A stretch of DNA of 64,000 nucleotides from CAZOZZ01 sp965247425. Its GTDB lineage: Bacteria > Acidobacteriota > Terriglobia > 20CM-2-55-15. The stretch is taken from NCBI GenBank assembly GCA_965247425.1, contig OZ252023.1, positions 3,596,001 to 3,660,000 on the forward strand. Reading direction: 5' to 3'. The number at the start of each line of letters is the position of its first letter. The first letter of the stretch is position 1. A program made the translations under genes and the position numbers. A model generated the notes under the pieces. It did no database searches. It was not told the origin of the DNA and saw only the letters and a program-made list of their open reading frames with translations. Of the stretch, positions 25,969 through 34,696 are shown one piece after another.

Positions 25969-28167
25969 ATGAGAAGGTGTGTAGCCCTGCTGATTTTGAT
26001 TGTTGCCATTTCGGTTGGCGTGCCGTTTGAAGCCCAGGAGCTTTCGTTGTTCCGGGCAGAGTCGACGCAGGCCGTGAGCGGGTTAACGCTCGTTCCCTCG
26101 TTAGGTCAGGTGACGTCTGCCGTTACCGCATTCACGTTTCCCGACAATGGCGGGTTCTCCTCCTCGACGGCGGCTACAGCGGCTAGCACCACTTCCGGTT
26201 ACGCCAGAATCCAGCCAGGCACAGGTGCCACGGCTCCCGCCGGGCTGGCGATCTTTGGATTTACCTCCGGCAACGTCCTTGTTTCCGAGGCCGGCGTTCC
26301 AGCCTCGCCTCTGATCGAGAGCGGTAGGATCTACGCCGAGGTTGCCGGAGCGGTCAATACCGGATTGGCCATTGCCAATCCCAACAGCGGGCCGGCAATC
26401 GTAACGTTCAATTTCACCGATTCGACGGGGACTGATTCCGGAAGCGGGACGACCACGATGGCCGCCGGAGGCCAGATTGCGAAGTTTCTGAACCAGGACC
26501 CGTTCAACAGCGGTGACAATGTCAACGGAACATTCACCTTCACTTCGGACGTACCGATCTCCGTGGTCGCTCTTCGCGGTTTGAGCAACGAACGAAGCGA
26601 TTTTCTGATCACGACGCTTCCGGTGGCGGCGCTGGCGACAACGTCGACCGCCACGGGCTTTTTCCCTCACTTTGCGGATGGCGGCGGCTGGACGACGGAG
26701 GTGATTCTGGTCAACCCGACCGATGGGACTCTGACCGGAAACGTGCTGTTCTTCACCCAGGGCAGTGACACGGCATCCGGGGCGGCGGCGACGGTGACGG
26801 TCGACGGGGTGGCCGCATCGTCGTTCGCCTACTCGATACCGGGACGGAGTTCCCGCCGGTTCCTGACCTCCGGATCCCCGACCGGAACCACGTCGGGTTC
26901 GGCACGGATCGTGCCGGACGGGGGCTCCACGACGCCTTCGGGCCTGGGAGTATTTTCGTTCAAGCCCGGCCAGTTCACGGTAGCCGAGGCGGGTGTGCCT
27001 CTTCTAGCACCGGCAACGGCGGTGCGCATGTATGCCGAGTCTGCTCCGCCCATCCAAACCGGGGTTGCCGTGGCAAACCCGTCGTCGACTCCCGTCACGG
27101 TGAATTTCGAGTTGACGACGCTTGCGGGAGTCTCCACCGGGTTGACCGGGACCGCGACCATTCCCGGTGATGGACAGATTGCAAAGTTTCTGGATCAGAT
27201 CTCGGGTTTCGAGGCGCTAACCACACCGTTCCAGGGTGTGTTGCGAATAACGACAACGTCGACTGCAGGTGTTTCGATCGTGGGATTGAGGAGCCGTACG
27301 AATTCTCGGGGCGACTTCCTGATTACGACGACTTCCCCGGTCGACGAAAACGCTGGGGCGTCGACGGCCGAACAACTGTTCCCACACTTCGCGGACGGTG
27401 GGGGCTGGTCGACGCAGTTCATACTGTGCGGAGGTTCCAGCGCGTCGACCTCGGGCGACCTGGGGTTCTTCTCCCAGAGCGGCGACGCCATTGACGTCAT
27501 CTCTGTAACCTTGACTCTGGATTCGCTCTCGCCGACGACGATTGCACGAGGCGGAATTCTAACGCTGAACGGCACGGGATTTGATTCGACCGGAGCGAAC
27601 AACACGGTTGTGTTTACGACTGCCGGCGGGACGACAGACGTCGCTGCCGACACAGCGACCGCTACGACACTGACGGTGACCGTGCCGGGGACGGCGATTA
27701 GCGGGCCGGTTCTTACGCAATCGGGTGGTGCAAGTTCCATATCTCAGATTCTCGCAATAACCGTTTCTTCTACGGAGTTGGTACAGAGTTCAGTGACGGT
27801 TGCCGCCGGGCAAACTACGACCGGAGTCGATATCTATGTTCCGGCGCCGGCCGGAACTCTCAACTTCACCGCCATTGGTGCGGGAGATCGGTTCTCGGGT
27901 ATTTCGTTCGCGAGCAGCAGCGTGGAGCTGACGCGGGGGCTAGTGACGGATCTGATCATAGCCGGCACGGGGATCAGCCAGGCCAATGGGTCGACGTTGA
28001 CCGTGAGCGGTGGCGGGCTCTTGTTCGCCAACATGTCGTTTACGGGAAATGGCATGTTTGTCGCGGTTTCGGTCTCGGCAACGGCGGCGCTGGGGCCGCG
28101 GACGGTTATTGTGACGAATTCGAATCTGGATACGTCGGTGCTTTCCGGAGGGATTATTATCAAGTAG
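25969..28167 (+). CDS. Large exported protein with duplicated 'HFADGGGW' modules and an IPT/TIG-like domain
   Basis: 732 residues behind a GAGGAG ribosome site, with a clear signal peptide (residues 5-23). Two about 200-residue modules repeat: each has 'SGYARI/SGSARI', 'AEAGVP'-type, 'GQIAKFL', 'LRG/LRS', 'DFLITT' and ends 'FPHFADGGGWTT/ST'. A third region ('LSPTTIARGGILTLNGTGFDSTGANNTVVF') is IPT/TIG-like, and a beta-rich C-terminus follows. Likely a secreted or surface-anchored adhesive/structural protein; function unknown. This module style is one I associate with Acidobacteriota. Confidence 0.75.
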   Translation: MRRCVALLILIVAISVGVPFEAQELSLFRAESTQAVSGLTLVPSLGQVTSAVTAFTFPDNGGFSSSTAATAASTTSGYARIQPGTGATAPAGLAIFGFTSGNVLVSEAGVPASPLIESGRIYAEVAGAVNTGLAIANPNSGPAIVTFNFTDSTGTDSGSGTTTMAAGGQIAKFLNQDPFNSGDNVNGTFTFTSDVPISVVALRGLSNERSDFLITTLPVAALATTSTATGFFPHFADGGGWTTEVILVNPTDGTLTGNVLFFTQGSDTASGAAATVTVDGVAASSFAYSIPGRSSRRFLTSGSPTGTTSGSARIVPDGGSTTPSGLGVFSFKPGQFTVAEAGVPLLAPATAVRMYAESAPPIQTGVAVANPSSTPVTVNFELTTLAGVSTGLTGTATIPGDGQIAKFLDQISGFEALTTPFQGVLRITTTSTAGVSIVGLRSRTNSRGDFLITTTSPVDENAGASTAEQLFPHFADGGGWSTQFILCGGSSASTSGDLGFFSQSGDAIDVISVTLTLDSLSPTTIARGGILTLNGTGFDSTGANNTVVFTTAGGTTDVAADTATATTLTVTVPGTAISGPVLTQSGGASSISQILAITVSSTELVQSSVTVAAGQTTTGVDIYVPAPAGTLNFTAIGAGDRFSGISFASSSVELTRGLVTDLIIAGTGISQANGSTLTVSGGGLLFANMSFTGNGMFVAVSVSATAALGPRTVIVTNSNLDTSVLSGGIIIK

Positions 28168-28217
28168 TTTTTGCCTGCTGGCTTTTGGACGGCGGCGGCT
28201 GAACGTTGGAGGGCTCG

Positions 28218-28793
28218 ATGAGGATCAGAATTATGAATGGAATCACAGGTATCGGTGGGCGGTCAGGTTCGGGGTGGGTTGCTGCAGCGGTGGGTGGACT
28301 GGTGTTGGCTTGTGGTTCTCTGTTTGGGAGCGTGGTCGTTCAGTTGGATCTGGAAGGTCTGGTGGCTGGGGCGGACACGATTGTTCAGGGAAGAGCTGAG
28401 GCTGTCTATAGTCAGTGGGATAGCGATCGGAGAGTTATCTACACTTATATTTCGATCGGTGTGGACGAGATCTTGAAGGGAGAGTCGCGGCGGTCGCTGT
28501 TGATCAAGCAGCTTGGGGGAACCGTGGGATCGCTCGTGATGACGGTGTCCGGTATGCCTGGGTTCGATGTGGGGGCGGGGGTTATCGTCTTCCTCGAAGA
28601 CTCCGGAAATGGGACGTTCCAGATCGTCGGGCTCAACCAGGGGAAATATGTGATCGCGGAAGACTCGGCGATTTCGAATATCAGTGGTGTCGATCTGTTG
28701 AACCCCAAGACCGGGTTGTTGAGCGGGGCGTCGGTGGTGAACAAAGTGCCGCTCGAAGAGTTCAAGAACAAGATCCGGGAGCTGGTTCGATGA
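28218..28793 (+). CDS. Exported protein of unknown function, upstream of matrixin
   Basis: 191 residues from the ATG at 28218 after GGAGGG. There is an N-terminal hydrophobic segment (about residues 20-36), then a beta-rich domain starting 'VVVQLDLEGLVAGADTIVQGRAEAVYSQWD' and 'IYTYISIGVDEILKG'. I know this arrangement as a small exported protein often paired with a metalloprotease, without a proven function. Its stop overlaps the matrixin start (ATGA), so the two are co-translated; it could be an inhibitor, chaperone or envelope partner. Confidence 0.7.
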   Translation: MRIRIMNGITGIGGRSGSGWVAAAVGGLVLACGSLFGSVVVQLDLEGLVAGADTIVQGRAEAVYSQWDSDRRVIYTYISIGVDEILKGESRRSLLIKQLGGTVGSLVMTVSGMPGFDVGAGVIVFLEDSGNGTFQIVGLNQGKYVIAEDSAISNISGVDLLNPKTGLLSGASVVNKVPLEEFKNKIRELVR

Positions 28794-29734
28794 AGAAAAC
28801 GCTTGTTCTGCTCGTGGTTCTTGTGGCGACCACTCCCATGTCCGGTTACATACCTCAGACGAATCTGATTGACGGCAGTGTGACCGCAGTGAAGTGGGCG
28901 ACCGACGCGTTTCCGATTACCTGGCAAATGAATCCAACTGTCGGATCGAACGTCACGGGCTCACGTGAACAGGCGGTCGTGTTCAGGAACTCGTTCCAAC
29001 AATGGATGGACGTCTCGACTGCTTTAGTCAGTTTTACTGAAGGCGCCGCAACCAACGTGTCCGTAAAGCCCGGGTTCGATCAGATCAACGTGATCACGAC
29101 AAACGTCACTTCGGCGGACTTCAGTTCCTCGGCCCTCGGGTTGACCGGAACGTTCTCCTTTACGACGACAGGGCTCGATGAATTTGGACGAACTATCGAC
29201 TTCCCCGGACAGATCATCGAAGCAGACATCATGTTCAACCCCCAAACGACCTATAGCACCAACGAGACGACACCGGAGGGCGCGTTCGATCTGGCGTCGG
29301 TCGCCACTCACGAGGTGGGTCACCTGCTGGGCCTCGATCATTCCAACATCCTGTCTTCCACGATGTTTCCGACCGTCGTTGCGGGCGTCAGTTTTCCGCG
29401 TGACACGGAGATTGACGACCGCATCGGGATTTCGACGATCTATCCCGCGACATCGTTTGCTGCCTTAGGGGCGTTGAGTGGGACAGTGAGGACAACGGCG
29501 AACGTCGCCGTTTTTGGGGCATTAGTTGTTGCGGTCGATTCGAATGGGCAGGCGAGGGCCAGTGCGGTTACAGATCCGAACGGGGAGTTTACGATCCAGG
29601 GATTGGAGGCGGGAACGTATACGGTTTATGCGGAACCGATGAACCAACCGTTTGTGAGCGCGAACGTGTTTACGTTGGCGCAGTCGTATCCCGAGAATAC
29701 GGTGAATAGTAATTTTACAGTTCGGTTCAGGTAG
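28790..29734 (+). CDS. Secreted matrixin-type zinc metalloprotease with C-terminal beta domain
   Basis: 314 residues with a signal peptide (residues 3-19). The zinc site HExxHxxGxxH is present as 'HEVGHLLGLDHS', followed by 'STMFPTV' in the Met-turn position. After the protease domain comes a carboxypeptidase-regulatory-like beta sandwich ('LSGTVRTTANVAVFGALVVAVD...DPNGEFTIQGLEAGTYTVYAEP'). Matrixins cleave extracellular proteins. It overlaps the preceding exported-protein gene by 4 bp and follows the large modular protein, which could be its substrate or scaffold. Confidence 0.88.
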   Translation: MKKTLVLLVVLVATTPMSGYIPQTNLIDGSVTAVKWATDAFPITWQMNPTVGSNVTGSREQAVVFRNSFQQWMDVSTALVSFTEGAATNVSVKPGFDQINVITTNVTSADFSSSALGLTGTFSFTTTGLDEFGRTIDFPGQIIEADIMFNPQTTYSTNETTPEGAFDLASVATHEVGHLLGLDHSNILSSTMFPTVVAGVSFPRDTEIDDRIGISTIYPATSFAALGALSGTVRTTANVAVFGALVVAVDSNGQARASAVTDPNGEFTIQGLEAGTYTVYAEPMNQPFVSANVFTLAQSYPENTVNSNFTVRFR

Positions 29735-29750
29735 GGGTGGGAGTCTTTAC

Positions 29751-29776
29751 GCAGATTACGCGGATTACGCAGATGG
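29751..29776 (-). repeat. ATCTGCG/TACGCAGATTACGCGG dispersed repeat, copy 3
   Basis: TTTACGCAGATTACGCGG followed by ATTACGCAGATGGGAGG, inverted relative to the copies at 15955 and 17034. The trailing GGGAGGGGGG serves as the likely ribosome site of the SIS-domain gene, so the repeat contributes to gene expression. Confidence 0.7.
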
Positions 29777-29788
29777 GAGGGGGGATTA

Positions 29789-30367
29789 GTGAGTACGAGA
29801 TCGGGCGGGGATAGGGAGTGGTTGGCGGATTACTTTGATCTTTATAGGAAGTCGCTGTTTGGGTCGGACACGTCGGGGCAGATTATCCAGTTGAGGGATG
29901 ATATGCGGGCGGTGACGGAGGCGGCCGGGAAGATTCTGATTGGGGGGAATGGGGGGAGCGGGGCGATTGCGAGTCACTGTGCGGTCGATTTGACGAAGAA
30001 CGCGGGGCTTCGGTCGGTTTGTTTTAGCGATCCGAGCATGATTACCTGTTTTGCGAATGATTATGGGTATGAGCGGTGGGTTGAGAAGGGGCTGGAGTTT
30101 TATGCGGACAAGGGGGATCTGGTGATTCTGATCTCCTCGAGTGGTAAGTCGCCGAATATCGTCAATGGGGCGAAGTATGCGAAGGGAGAGGGGTTGAGGG
30201 TGGTGACCTTCAGCGGGTTTGCGGCGGACAACCCGTTAAGAGGGACAGGGGATTTGAATTTTTGGGTGGATAGCCGGGCTTACAACATTGTGGAGATGAC
30301 GCATCAGATCTGGTTGCTGGCGGCGTGCGATCTGGCGATTGGGGAGGCGGAGTATCCGGCTAGTTGA
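29789..30367 (+). CDS. SIS-domain sugar isomerase (GmhA-like)
   Basis: 192 residues from a GTG start. The SIS fold is shown by 'ILIGGNGGSGAIASHCAVDLTKN' (the glycine/serine phosphosugar loop) and 'LVILISSSGKSPNIVNGAKYAK'. The length and first motif match the GmhA family of sedoheptulose-7-phosphate isomerases used for heptoses of surface glycans; a KdsD-like role is a second possibility. It converges on the long minus-strand glycan block and is flanked on both sides by the same repeat family. Confidence 0.85.
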   Translation: MSTRSGGDREWLADYFDLYRKSLFGSDTSGQIIQLRDDMRAVTEAAGKILIGGNGGSGAIASHCAVDLTKNAGLRSVCFSDPSMITCFANDYGYERWVEKGLEFYADKGDLVILISSSGKSPNIVNGAKYAKGEGLRVVTFSGFAADNPLRGTGDLNFWVDSRAYNIVEMTHQIWLLAACDLAIGEAEYPAS

Positions 30368-30405
30368 CGCGGATTATGCAGATTGACGGAGATTATTCGG
30401 ATGGG
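30366..30405 (-). repeat. Dispersed CGCGGATTATGCAGATT repeat, copy 4
   Basis: A diverged copy (GACGCGGATTATGCAGATT, then ATTCGGATGGGA) placed directly at the stop codon of the SIS gene, between convergent genes. Confidence 0.55.
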
Positions 30406-30443
30406 AAGATGGGAAAGAAAGCGGGGGGACTCTTCGGAATTCG

Positions 30444-31910
30444 CTACTGGGGGGGGAACAAGCGGTCGTAGGTGACTTCGGGTTGAGTGAGGCCCAGGCG
30501 GCGGCGGGCTTCGAGGGGGGGGCGGTCGATAGGGGGGAGGGACTCCAGAGTCGAGTTGGAGAATTTCTTGTAGTCCACTCGGGAGACGCTGGGAAGTCCT
30601 TCCAGGTCCAGGTATTTCCGGAAACTTGGGTGGGCGATCTGCACTACGGGACGTCCCATTATTAATCCTTCCTCTAGAACGGTGGATCCCATGCCCACTA
30701 CGGCAATCGCATGTTGCAGATCTTGATTGAGCGACGTTCCGGATGATACCTCCACAGTTCCACTTCGTTGGGCAGATCGGAGCCACGATCGGATGAAGGG
30801 GACGAGTTGTGCCGCCGGATGCAGTCGGACTCTGATCCGTCCTGGGCTCCGTTGAGCTAGGATCCTTTTGATCGATCCCAGGACGACGTCGTTGTCGAAG
30901 GACGGGAGGGCTGTGGCAAACAGGTAGTATTCGATTCCGGCCGCCTCGAAGGGCTCCGCCTCGCGAATTTGTGAGTAGCGGCTGCTGCTGCCGAGCACGA
31001 ACGTGGTTCCTCGATAGTGCTCCTGCAGCATTTCGACGATCTGATTCTCGTAGACATAGAAGACGTCGGGCAGGGCTAACCCGGCGTCCACTTCATCGGG
31101 GCTTGGGAAGAGCCATCGTTTTCCTTTTGAGAAGGCCGCGTGTTGAACGGTGCAGCTCCGTGCTCCGTGGCGTGACGCGACGTCCCACACGACCCTGGCA
31201 TGCTCATGCATTTCATGAATACAACCTATCCTGGCGACGCGGTTGCGTTTGACGAAAGCCGATAAGTTTCGGTGCAGTGCGATTAATTCCAGCCATCGGA
31301 GACTGACAAGCCAGGAACACCAGGAGAGCCAGATCAGCACCTTTTCAAACCACGGGCCGGAAACCACCAGGGCTGCGCCCAGAGTTGCGCGTGCGAGAAC
31401 AAAGAACGGTCGAGCAAGGTCCGCTAAAAGCCGGAGCCGCATCGTCTTCGCGCCACCACCAAATGAGGATCGCAAACCGAACAGGTAGAGCGCATCGTCT
31501 GCCTGGCTTGCGACGTATGGGGTTCGGTATTGCCCGGGTGTCACCTCTTCAGCACAAAGTGAAGGTGTGACCAGCACGCGGTCATCGATTTCGCCACTCA
31601 CGCACCAGCCGTATTGCCTGAAAGGAGGAGCCAATCGGAGGACCCCCTTGGCCAGATCAAGCGGAAACGCAGCGAGCGCTTTCAGCAGGAGGCGTGCCTT
31701 GTGGCCGTTTCTGTAGACGGGATGCCAGAGCAGGGAGACATCCGTTCTTCTTGTGCACACGGGGGAGGAAAAAACGAGGAACCGAACGTCCTGTGAAACA
31801 CGCTCGGCCACCGAAGTCACGCATCGTGCCGCCAAGGCTTCGAACGGGTCATCGTCTTCAACGGCTTGCTGTTCAGGAACCGTTTCGGTATTCCGCAAAG
31901 AGCCCTTCAT
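30444..31910 (-). CDS. Putative GT-B-type surface-glycan transferase
   Basis: 488 residues with no strong single motif. The middle has a hydrophobic helix pair (about residues 175-215). The C-terminal half looks like a GT-B or capsule-synthesis fold: 'CTVQHAAFSKGKRWLFPSPDEV', 'RIRVRLHPAAQLVPFIRSW' and 'AIAVVGMGSTVLEEGLIMGRPVVQI', resembling polysialyl- or poly-glycerolphosphate-transferase nucleotide sites. It is the last gene of the minus-strand glycan block and overlaps the preceding phosphatase gene by 38 bp. Donor and acceptor are unknown. Confidence 0.6.
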   Translation of the reverse strand: MKGSLRNTETVPEQQAVEDDDPFEALAARCVTSVAERVSQDVRFLVFSSPVCTRRTDVSLLWHPVYRNGHKARLLLKALAAFPLDLAKGVLRLAPPFRQYGWCVSGEIDDRVLVTPSLCAEEVTPGQYRTPYVASQADDALYLFGLRSSFGGGAKTMRLRLLADLARPFFVLARATLGAALVVSGPWFEKVLIWLSWCSWLVSLRWLELIALHRNLSAFVKRNRVARIGCIHEMHEHARVVWDVASRHGARSCTVQHAAFSKGKRWLFPSPDEVDAGLALPDVFYVYENQIVEMLQEHYRGTTFVLGSSSRYSQIREAEPFEAAGIEYYLFATALPSFDNDVVLGSIKRILAQRSPGRIRVRLHPAAQLVPFIRSWLRSAQRSGTVEVSSGTSLNQDLQHAIAVVGMGSTVLEEGLIMGRPVVQIAHPSFRKYLDLEGLPSVSRVDYKKFSNSTLESLPPIDRPPLEARRRLGLTQPEVTYDRLFPPQ

Positions 31911-32673
31911 TCGAGGCGTACACGTCCAAAGCGTCGGCGACCGACGTTGGTTCTGCCACGGTCTCGCCTCCTGCTGCCTTCACCAGTGCCAGCCCCGCGG
32001 CCACGTCCCAGATCTTGATGTCCCGTTCACGGTAAGCGTCCACCCGCCCGGCTGCGACATAGGCGAGCGACAGGGCGGCCGAACCCAGGAGACGAACCTT
32101 CTTGTAAGCTTGGACCTTGTCGACAAACCGACCCAGTGCGTCGGTGGCAAAATCCGTGGCCGCCGGGAAACCCGTGCACAAAATCGCCTGACTTGGTTCG
32201 CTCACCTCGCTGACACGAATCTCATTTCCGTTCAGGTGGGCTCCTTCGCCGACTATGCCCGTAAATATCTCGGCGCGATTGAAGTCGTGTATGACGCCGA
32301 GCAATGGCTCGTTGTCACGCCACAGGCCGACCGATACGCAACAAAGGGGGATGCCTTTAAGAAAGTTCAGGGAGCCATCCAGGGGATCCACGATCCATCG
32401 CAGCCTGGAATCCGGATCGCTGCCGGGACGCTCGCCGCCTTCCTCCGCCAACACCGCAAACGGCGATGCGCCGCAAAGGACCTCCAGAATCCGTTCCTCG
32501 GCAAGGCGGTCGGCCTCCAGCTTGACGTCTCGATCGAAATAGGTCGCCGACTTTCTCTGGTTGGGAGATAGTCCGTTCAGGAAGGTTCCGGATTCCTCGG
32601 TCGCCAGGACGGCGAGGTCCAACCAGTGGTGCAATGCCCGTGGGCCAATGTCGCTCGCTTCAGACTTTGTCAC
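31873..32673 (-). CDS. Inositol-monophosphatase-family phosphatase
   Basis: 266 residues from a GTG start. The metal site is complete: 'AEEGG', 'WIVDPLDGSLNFLKG' and the C-terminal 'KIWDVAAGLALVKAAGG'. The family removes phosphate from sugar or nucleotide substrates (inositol-phosphate, PAP, sugar phosphates). In a glycan operon a sugar-phosphate role is likeliest. It overlaps the dehydrogenase gene upstream by 14 bp. A dead copy of its C-terminal half lies at 22980-23429. Confidence 0.88.
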   Translation of the reverse strand: MTKSEASDIGPRALHHWLDLAVLATEESGTFLNGLSPNQRKSATYFDRDVKLEADRLAEERILEVLCGASPFAVLAEEGGERPGSDPDSRLRWIVDPLDGSLNFLKGIPLCCVSVGLWRDNEPLLGVIHDFNRAEIFTGIVGEGAHLNGNEIRVSEVSEPSQAILCTGFPAATDFATDALGRFVDKVQAYKKVRLLGSAALSLAYVAAGRVDAYRERDIKIWDVAAGLALVKAAGGETVAEPTSVADALDVYASNEGLFAEYRNGS

Positions 32674-33601
32674 TAACCGAACCGGCTTGAGGGACTAACT
32701 CCGACAGGAGGTTCCGGACTGCCTCCGTTTCCATCTGACGCCTGCACTCGACCGTGTAGGAACCGATGTGCGGTGTCAGCAGGACCTGATCGTATTCGCA
32801 CAGCGGGCCCTGGTAAGGCTCGAAGCCGAACGTATCCAGGTAGGCGCCCGCCAGATGTCGCTGATCCAGAGCGTGAATCAGAGCTTCCTCGTCTACCAGG
32901 CCGCCACGAGCCGCGTTCACCAGGTAACTGCCCGGTTTCATCTGTTGAAGCTCCGAATCCCCGATCAGGTGGTCCTCACCGCTGCAATGCAGCGTCACGA
33001 TGTCGGCAAGTTTCAACGCTTCGTCAAGGTTGAGTAGAGTAACGCCTTCCTGGGGGTCGGAGTAGACTGGGTCCACCGCCACGATCTTCGCATCGAAAGC
33101 CTTCAAGAACTGACTCACCTTGCGGCCGATCCTTCCGAATCCGACAACGGCGACCGTCTTGCCTGACAATTGTTGACCGATACGCTTGTTCCATTCCCGC
33201 GTGTGTAGGGAGCGATCCATCGACGGGACGGAGCGAAGCAAGTTGAGTATCGCACCGACGACAAGTTCCGCAACCGCCGTCACAGGTGCGGTCGGAGTCG
33301 AGCGAACCACGATTCCAAGATCGGAGGCCGCGGTGAGGTCCACGTTCGACATTCCCGATCCACAGCGTGAAATTACTTTCAGACTGGAACCGGCCATGAC
33401 GTCTCGATCGAGGGGTTCGAGGCCGGCGATCAGTCCGACGACATCCGGCGTCAGCAAGTCCAGTAATTCAGCTCGGGTCAACCTTCGTTTGAAGGGGTTG
33501 TCGATGACTTCCAATCCTGAATCGTTCAGGGTTTCGAGGGGAGTGGGATCGACGGCGGCGAAGGTTGAGGGTCCGATGAGGATTTTTTTAGGGTTAGCCA
33601 C
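32660..33601 (-). CDS. D-2-hydroxyacid dehydrogenase, phosphoglycerate-dehydrogenase-like
   Basis: 313 residues. The NAD site is 'VAVVGFGRIGRKVSQFL', with the family Arg in 'SRCGSGMSNVDL', Glu region 'VNAARGGLVDEEAL' and catalytic His in 'LLTPHIGSYTVE'. It has no C-terminal ACT domain. It oxidises or reduces a 2-hydroxy acid such as 3-phosphoglycerate; within this block it may serve glycerate- or sugar-acid chemistry. A 55-bp gap before it holds the dispersed repeat at 33603. Confidence 0.88.
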   Translation of the reverse strand: MANPKKILIGPSTFAAVDPTPLETLNDSGLEVIDNPFKRRLTRAELLDLLTPDVVGLIAGLEPLDRDVMAGSSLKVISRCGSGMSNVDLTAASDLGIVVRSTPTAPVTAVAELVVGAILNLLRSVPSMDRSLHTREWNKRIGQQLSGKTVAVVGFGRIGRKVSQFLKAFDAKIVAVDPVYSDPQEGVTLLNLDEALKLADIVTLHCSGEDHLIGDSELQQMKPGSYLVNAARGGLVDEEALIHALDQRHLAGAYLDTFGFEPYQGPLCEYDQVLLTPHIGSYTVECRRQMETEAVRNLLSELVPQAGSVSDKV

Positions 33602-33602
33602 T

Positions 33603-33643
33603 TTACGTTGATTATGCAGATTACGCGGATTACGCAGATGGGA
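33603..33643 (-). repeat. Dispersed ATTACGCGGATTACGCAGAT repeat, copy 5
   Basis: A further copy (GATTATGCAGATTACGCGG then ATTACGCAGATGGGA) inserted within the minus-strand operon, filling the gap between the dehydrogenase and oxidoreductase genes where neighbours otherwise overlap. Confidence 0.7.
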
Positions 33644-33655
33644 TCAGGGAAGAGC

Positions 33656-34696
33656 CTACTCTTGCCGGGGGGGACGGATGTTGTGGGCGGCGCTCCAGTC
33701 GGGGTCGGCGGCGTAGATTCGGTAGACTAGTTTCATGGTTTGGAGGGCTTCACAGCTAGTGCCGTGGAGAACCTTTCCGCTGTTTACGATGGCGTCGGCG
33801 AATTCGTCGATCTCGTCACGCCAGGACGGGTCTTCGACGTACGTCACGACTTCTTCGCGGGTCGTGCCGCCATCGGCCTGATCGCGGCGGCCGATTGTCA
33901 GACGTTCTGCTCCGTAACTTTTGGATCCTGAGAGGATGCCGCGGAGTTCCAGGTAGCCTTCAGTCAGGGCGATTTCCAGCGTAAAACGGTGTTGCCACTG
34001 GGTTGCGCTTGAATGCAGCATGGCGATGCGGTCTTGACTGTCGCGTAGCAGAGCGTAAACGTTGTCTTCGACGTCGTGCTTCCAGTAGCGATTTGACACA
34101 TAACTCTTGGCTTCGACGAACTCCCCGCAAAACAGCTGCATCAGATCCACCATATGGGTCCCCTGATCGAGGAGAATTCCGCCGCCGGCGTACCTGCGCT
34201 CGGCACGCCAACCGCTCGCAAAGGAAATAATCTTGCTCTTGCCGTAGACACCGCGAAGGTTGACGATCTCGCCCAGCTCACCGGATTGGATCAGTTCGAG
34301 GGCCGCGCGCACCGAATGGTGGTACCGGTGATTGAAACCGTACTTGACCAGCAATCCGGGGTGTTTGAGCTCGGCTTCAATCACCCGTTCAACCTCCTCC
34401 ACGTCGCGTCCCGGTGGCTTTTCGCAGAAGACATGCAGCCCGCGGTCGATGCCGGCGATCGTGACTTCGGCTGCCAGGTAATTAGGAAGGCTAACAAAGA
34501 GGACATCGAGAGGTTGGCCGAGCAGGCTCTCATAATCCTCGAAACATGGTATACCGTCCTGGCCGACACCCGCTTCGCCGAACGATCGGTCACAAAGGGC
34601 AGCAGTCTCGAGATGAGGATTCTGGTCGACGAACTGACGGCGACGTTTGCCGACGACGCCGTAGCCAGCGATACCGACCTTCAACGGAGGACTCAC
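33656..34696 (-). CDS. Gfo/Idh/MocA-family sugar oxidoreductase
   Basis: 346 residues from a GTG whose codon overlaps the kdsB-like stop (GTGA). The N-terminal Rossmann motif is 'VGIAGYGVVGKRRRQF' and the family catalytic motif is 'HVFCEKPPGRDVEE' (EKP). 'GGILLDQGTHMVDLMQLFCGE' carries the conserved D-x3-H. These enzymes oxidise or reduce nucleotide-bound or free sugars with NAD(P). The substrate cannot be read from sequence; the neighbours suggest a step in ulosonic- or keto-sugar formation. Confidence 0.87.
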   Translation of the reverse strand: MSPPLKVGIAGYGVVGKRRRQFVDQNPHLETAALCDRSFGEAGVGQDGIPCFEDYESLLGQPLDVLFVSLPNYLAAEVTIAGIDRGLHVFCEKPPGRDVEEVERVIEAELKHPGLLVKYGFNHRYHHSVRAALELIQSGELGEIVNLRGVYGKSKIISFASGWRAERRYAGGGILLDQGTHMVDLMQLFCGEFVEAKSYVSNRYWKHDVEDNVYALLRDSQDRIAMLHSSATQWQHRFTLEIALTEGYLELRGILSGSKSYGAERLTIGRRDQADGGTTREEVVTYVEDPSWRDEIDEFADAIVNSGKVLHGTSCEALQTMKLVYRIYAADPDWSAAHNIRPPRQE

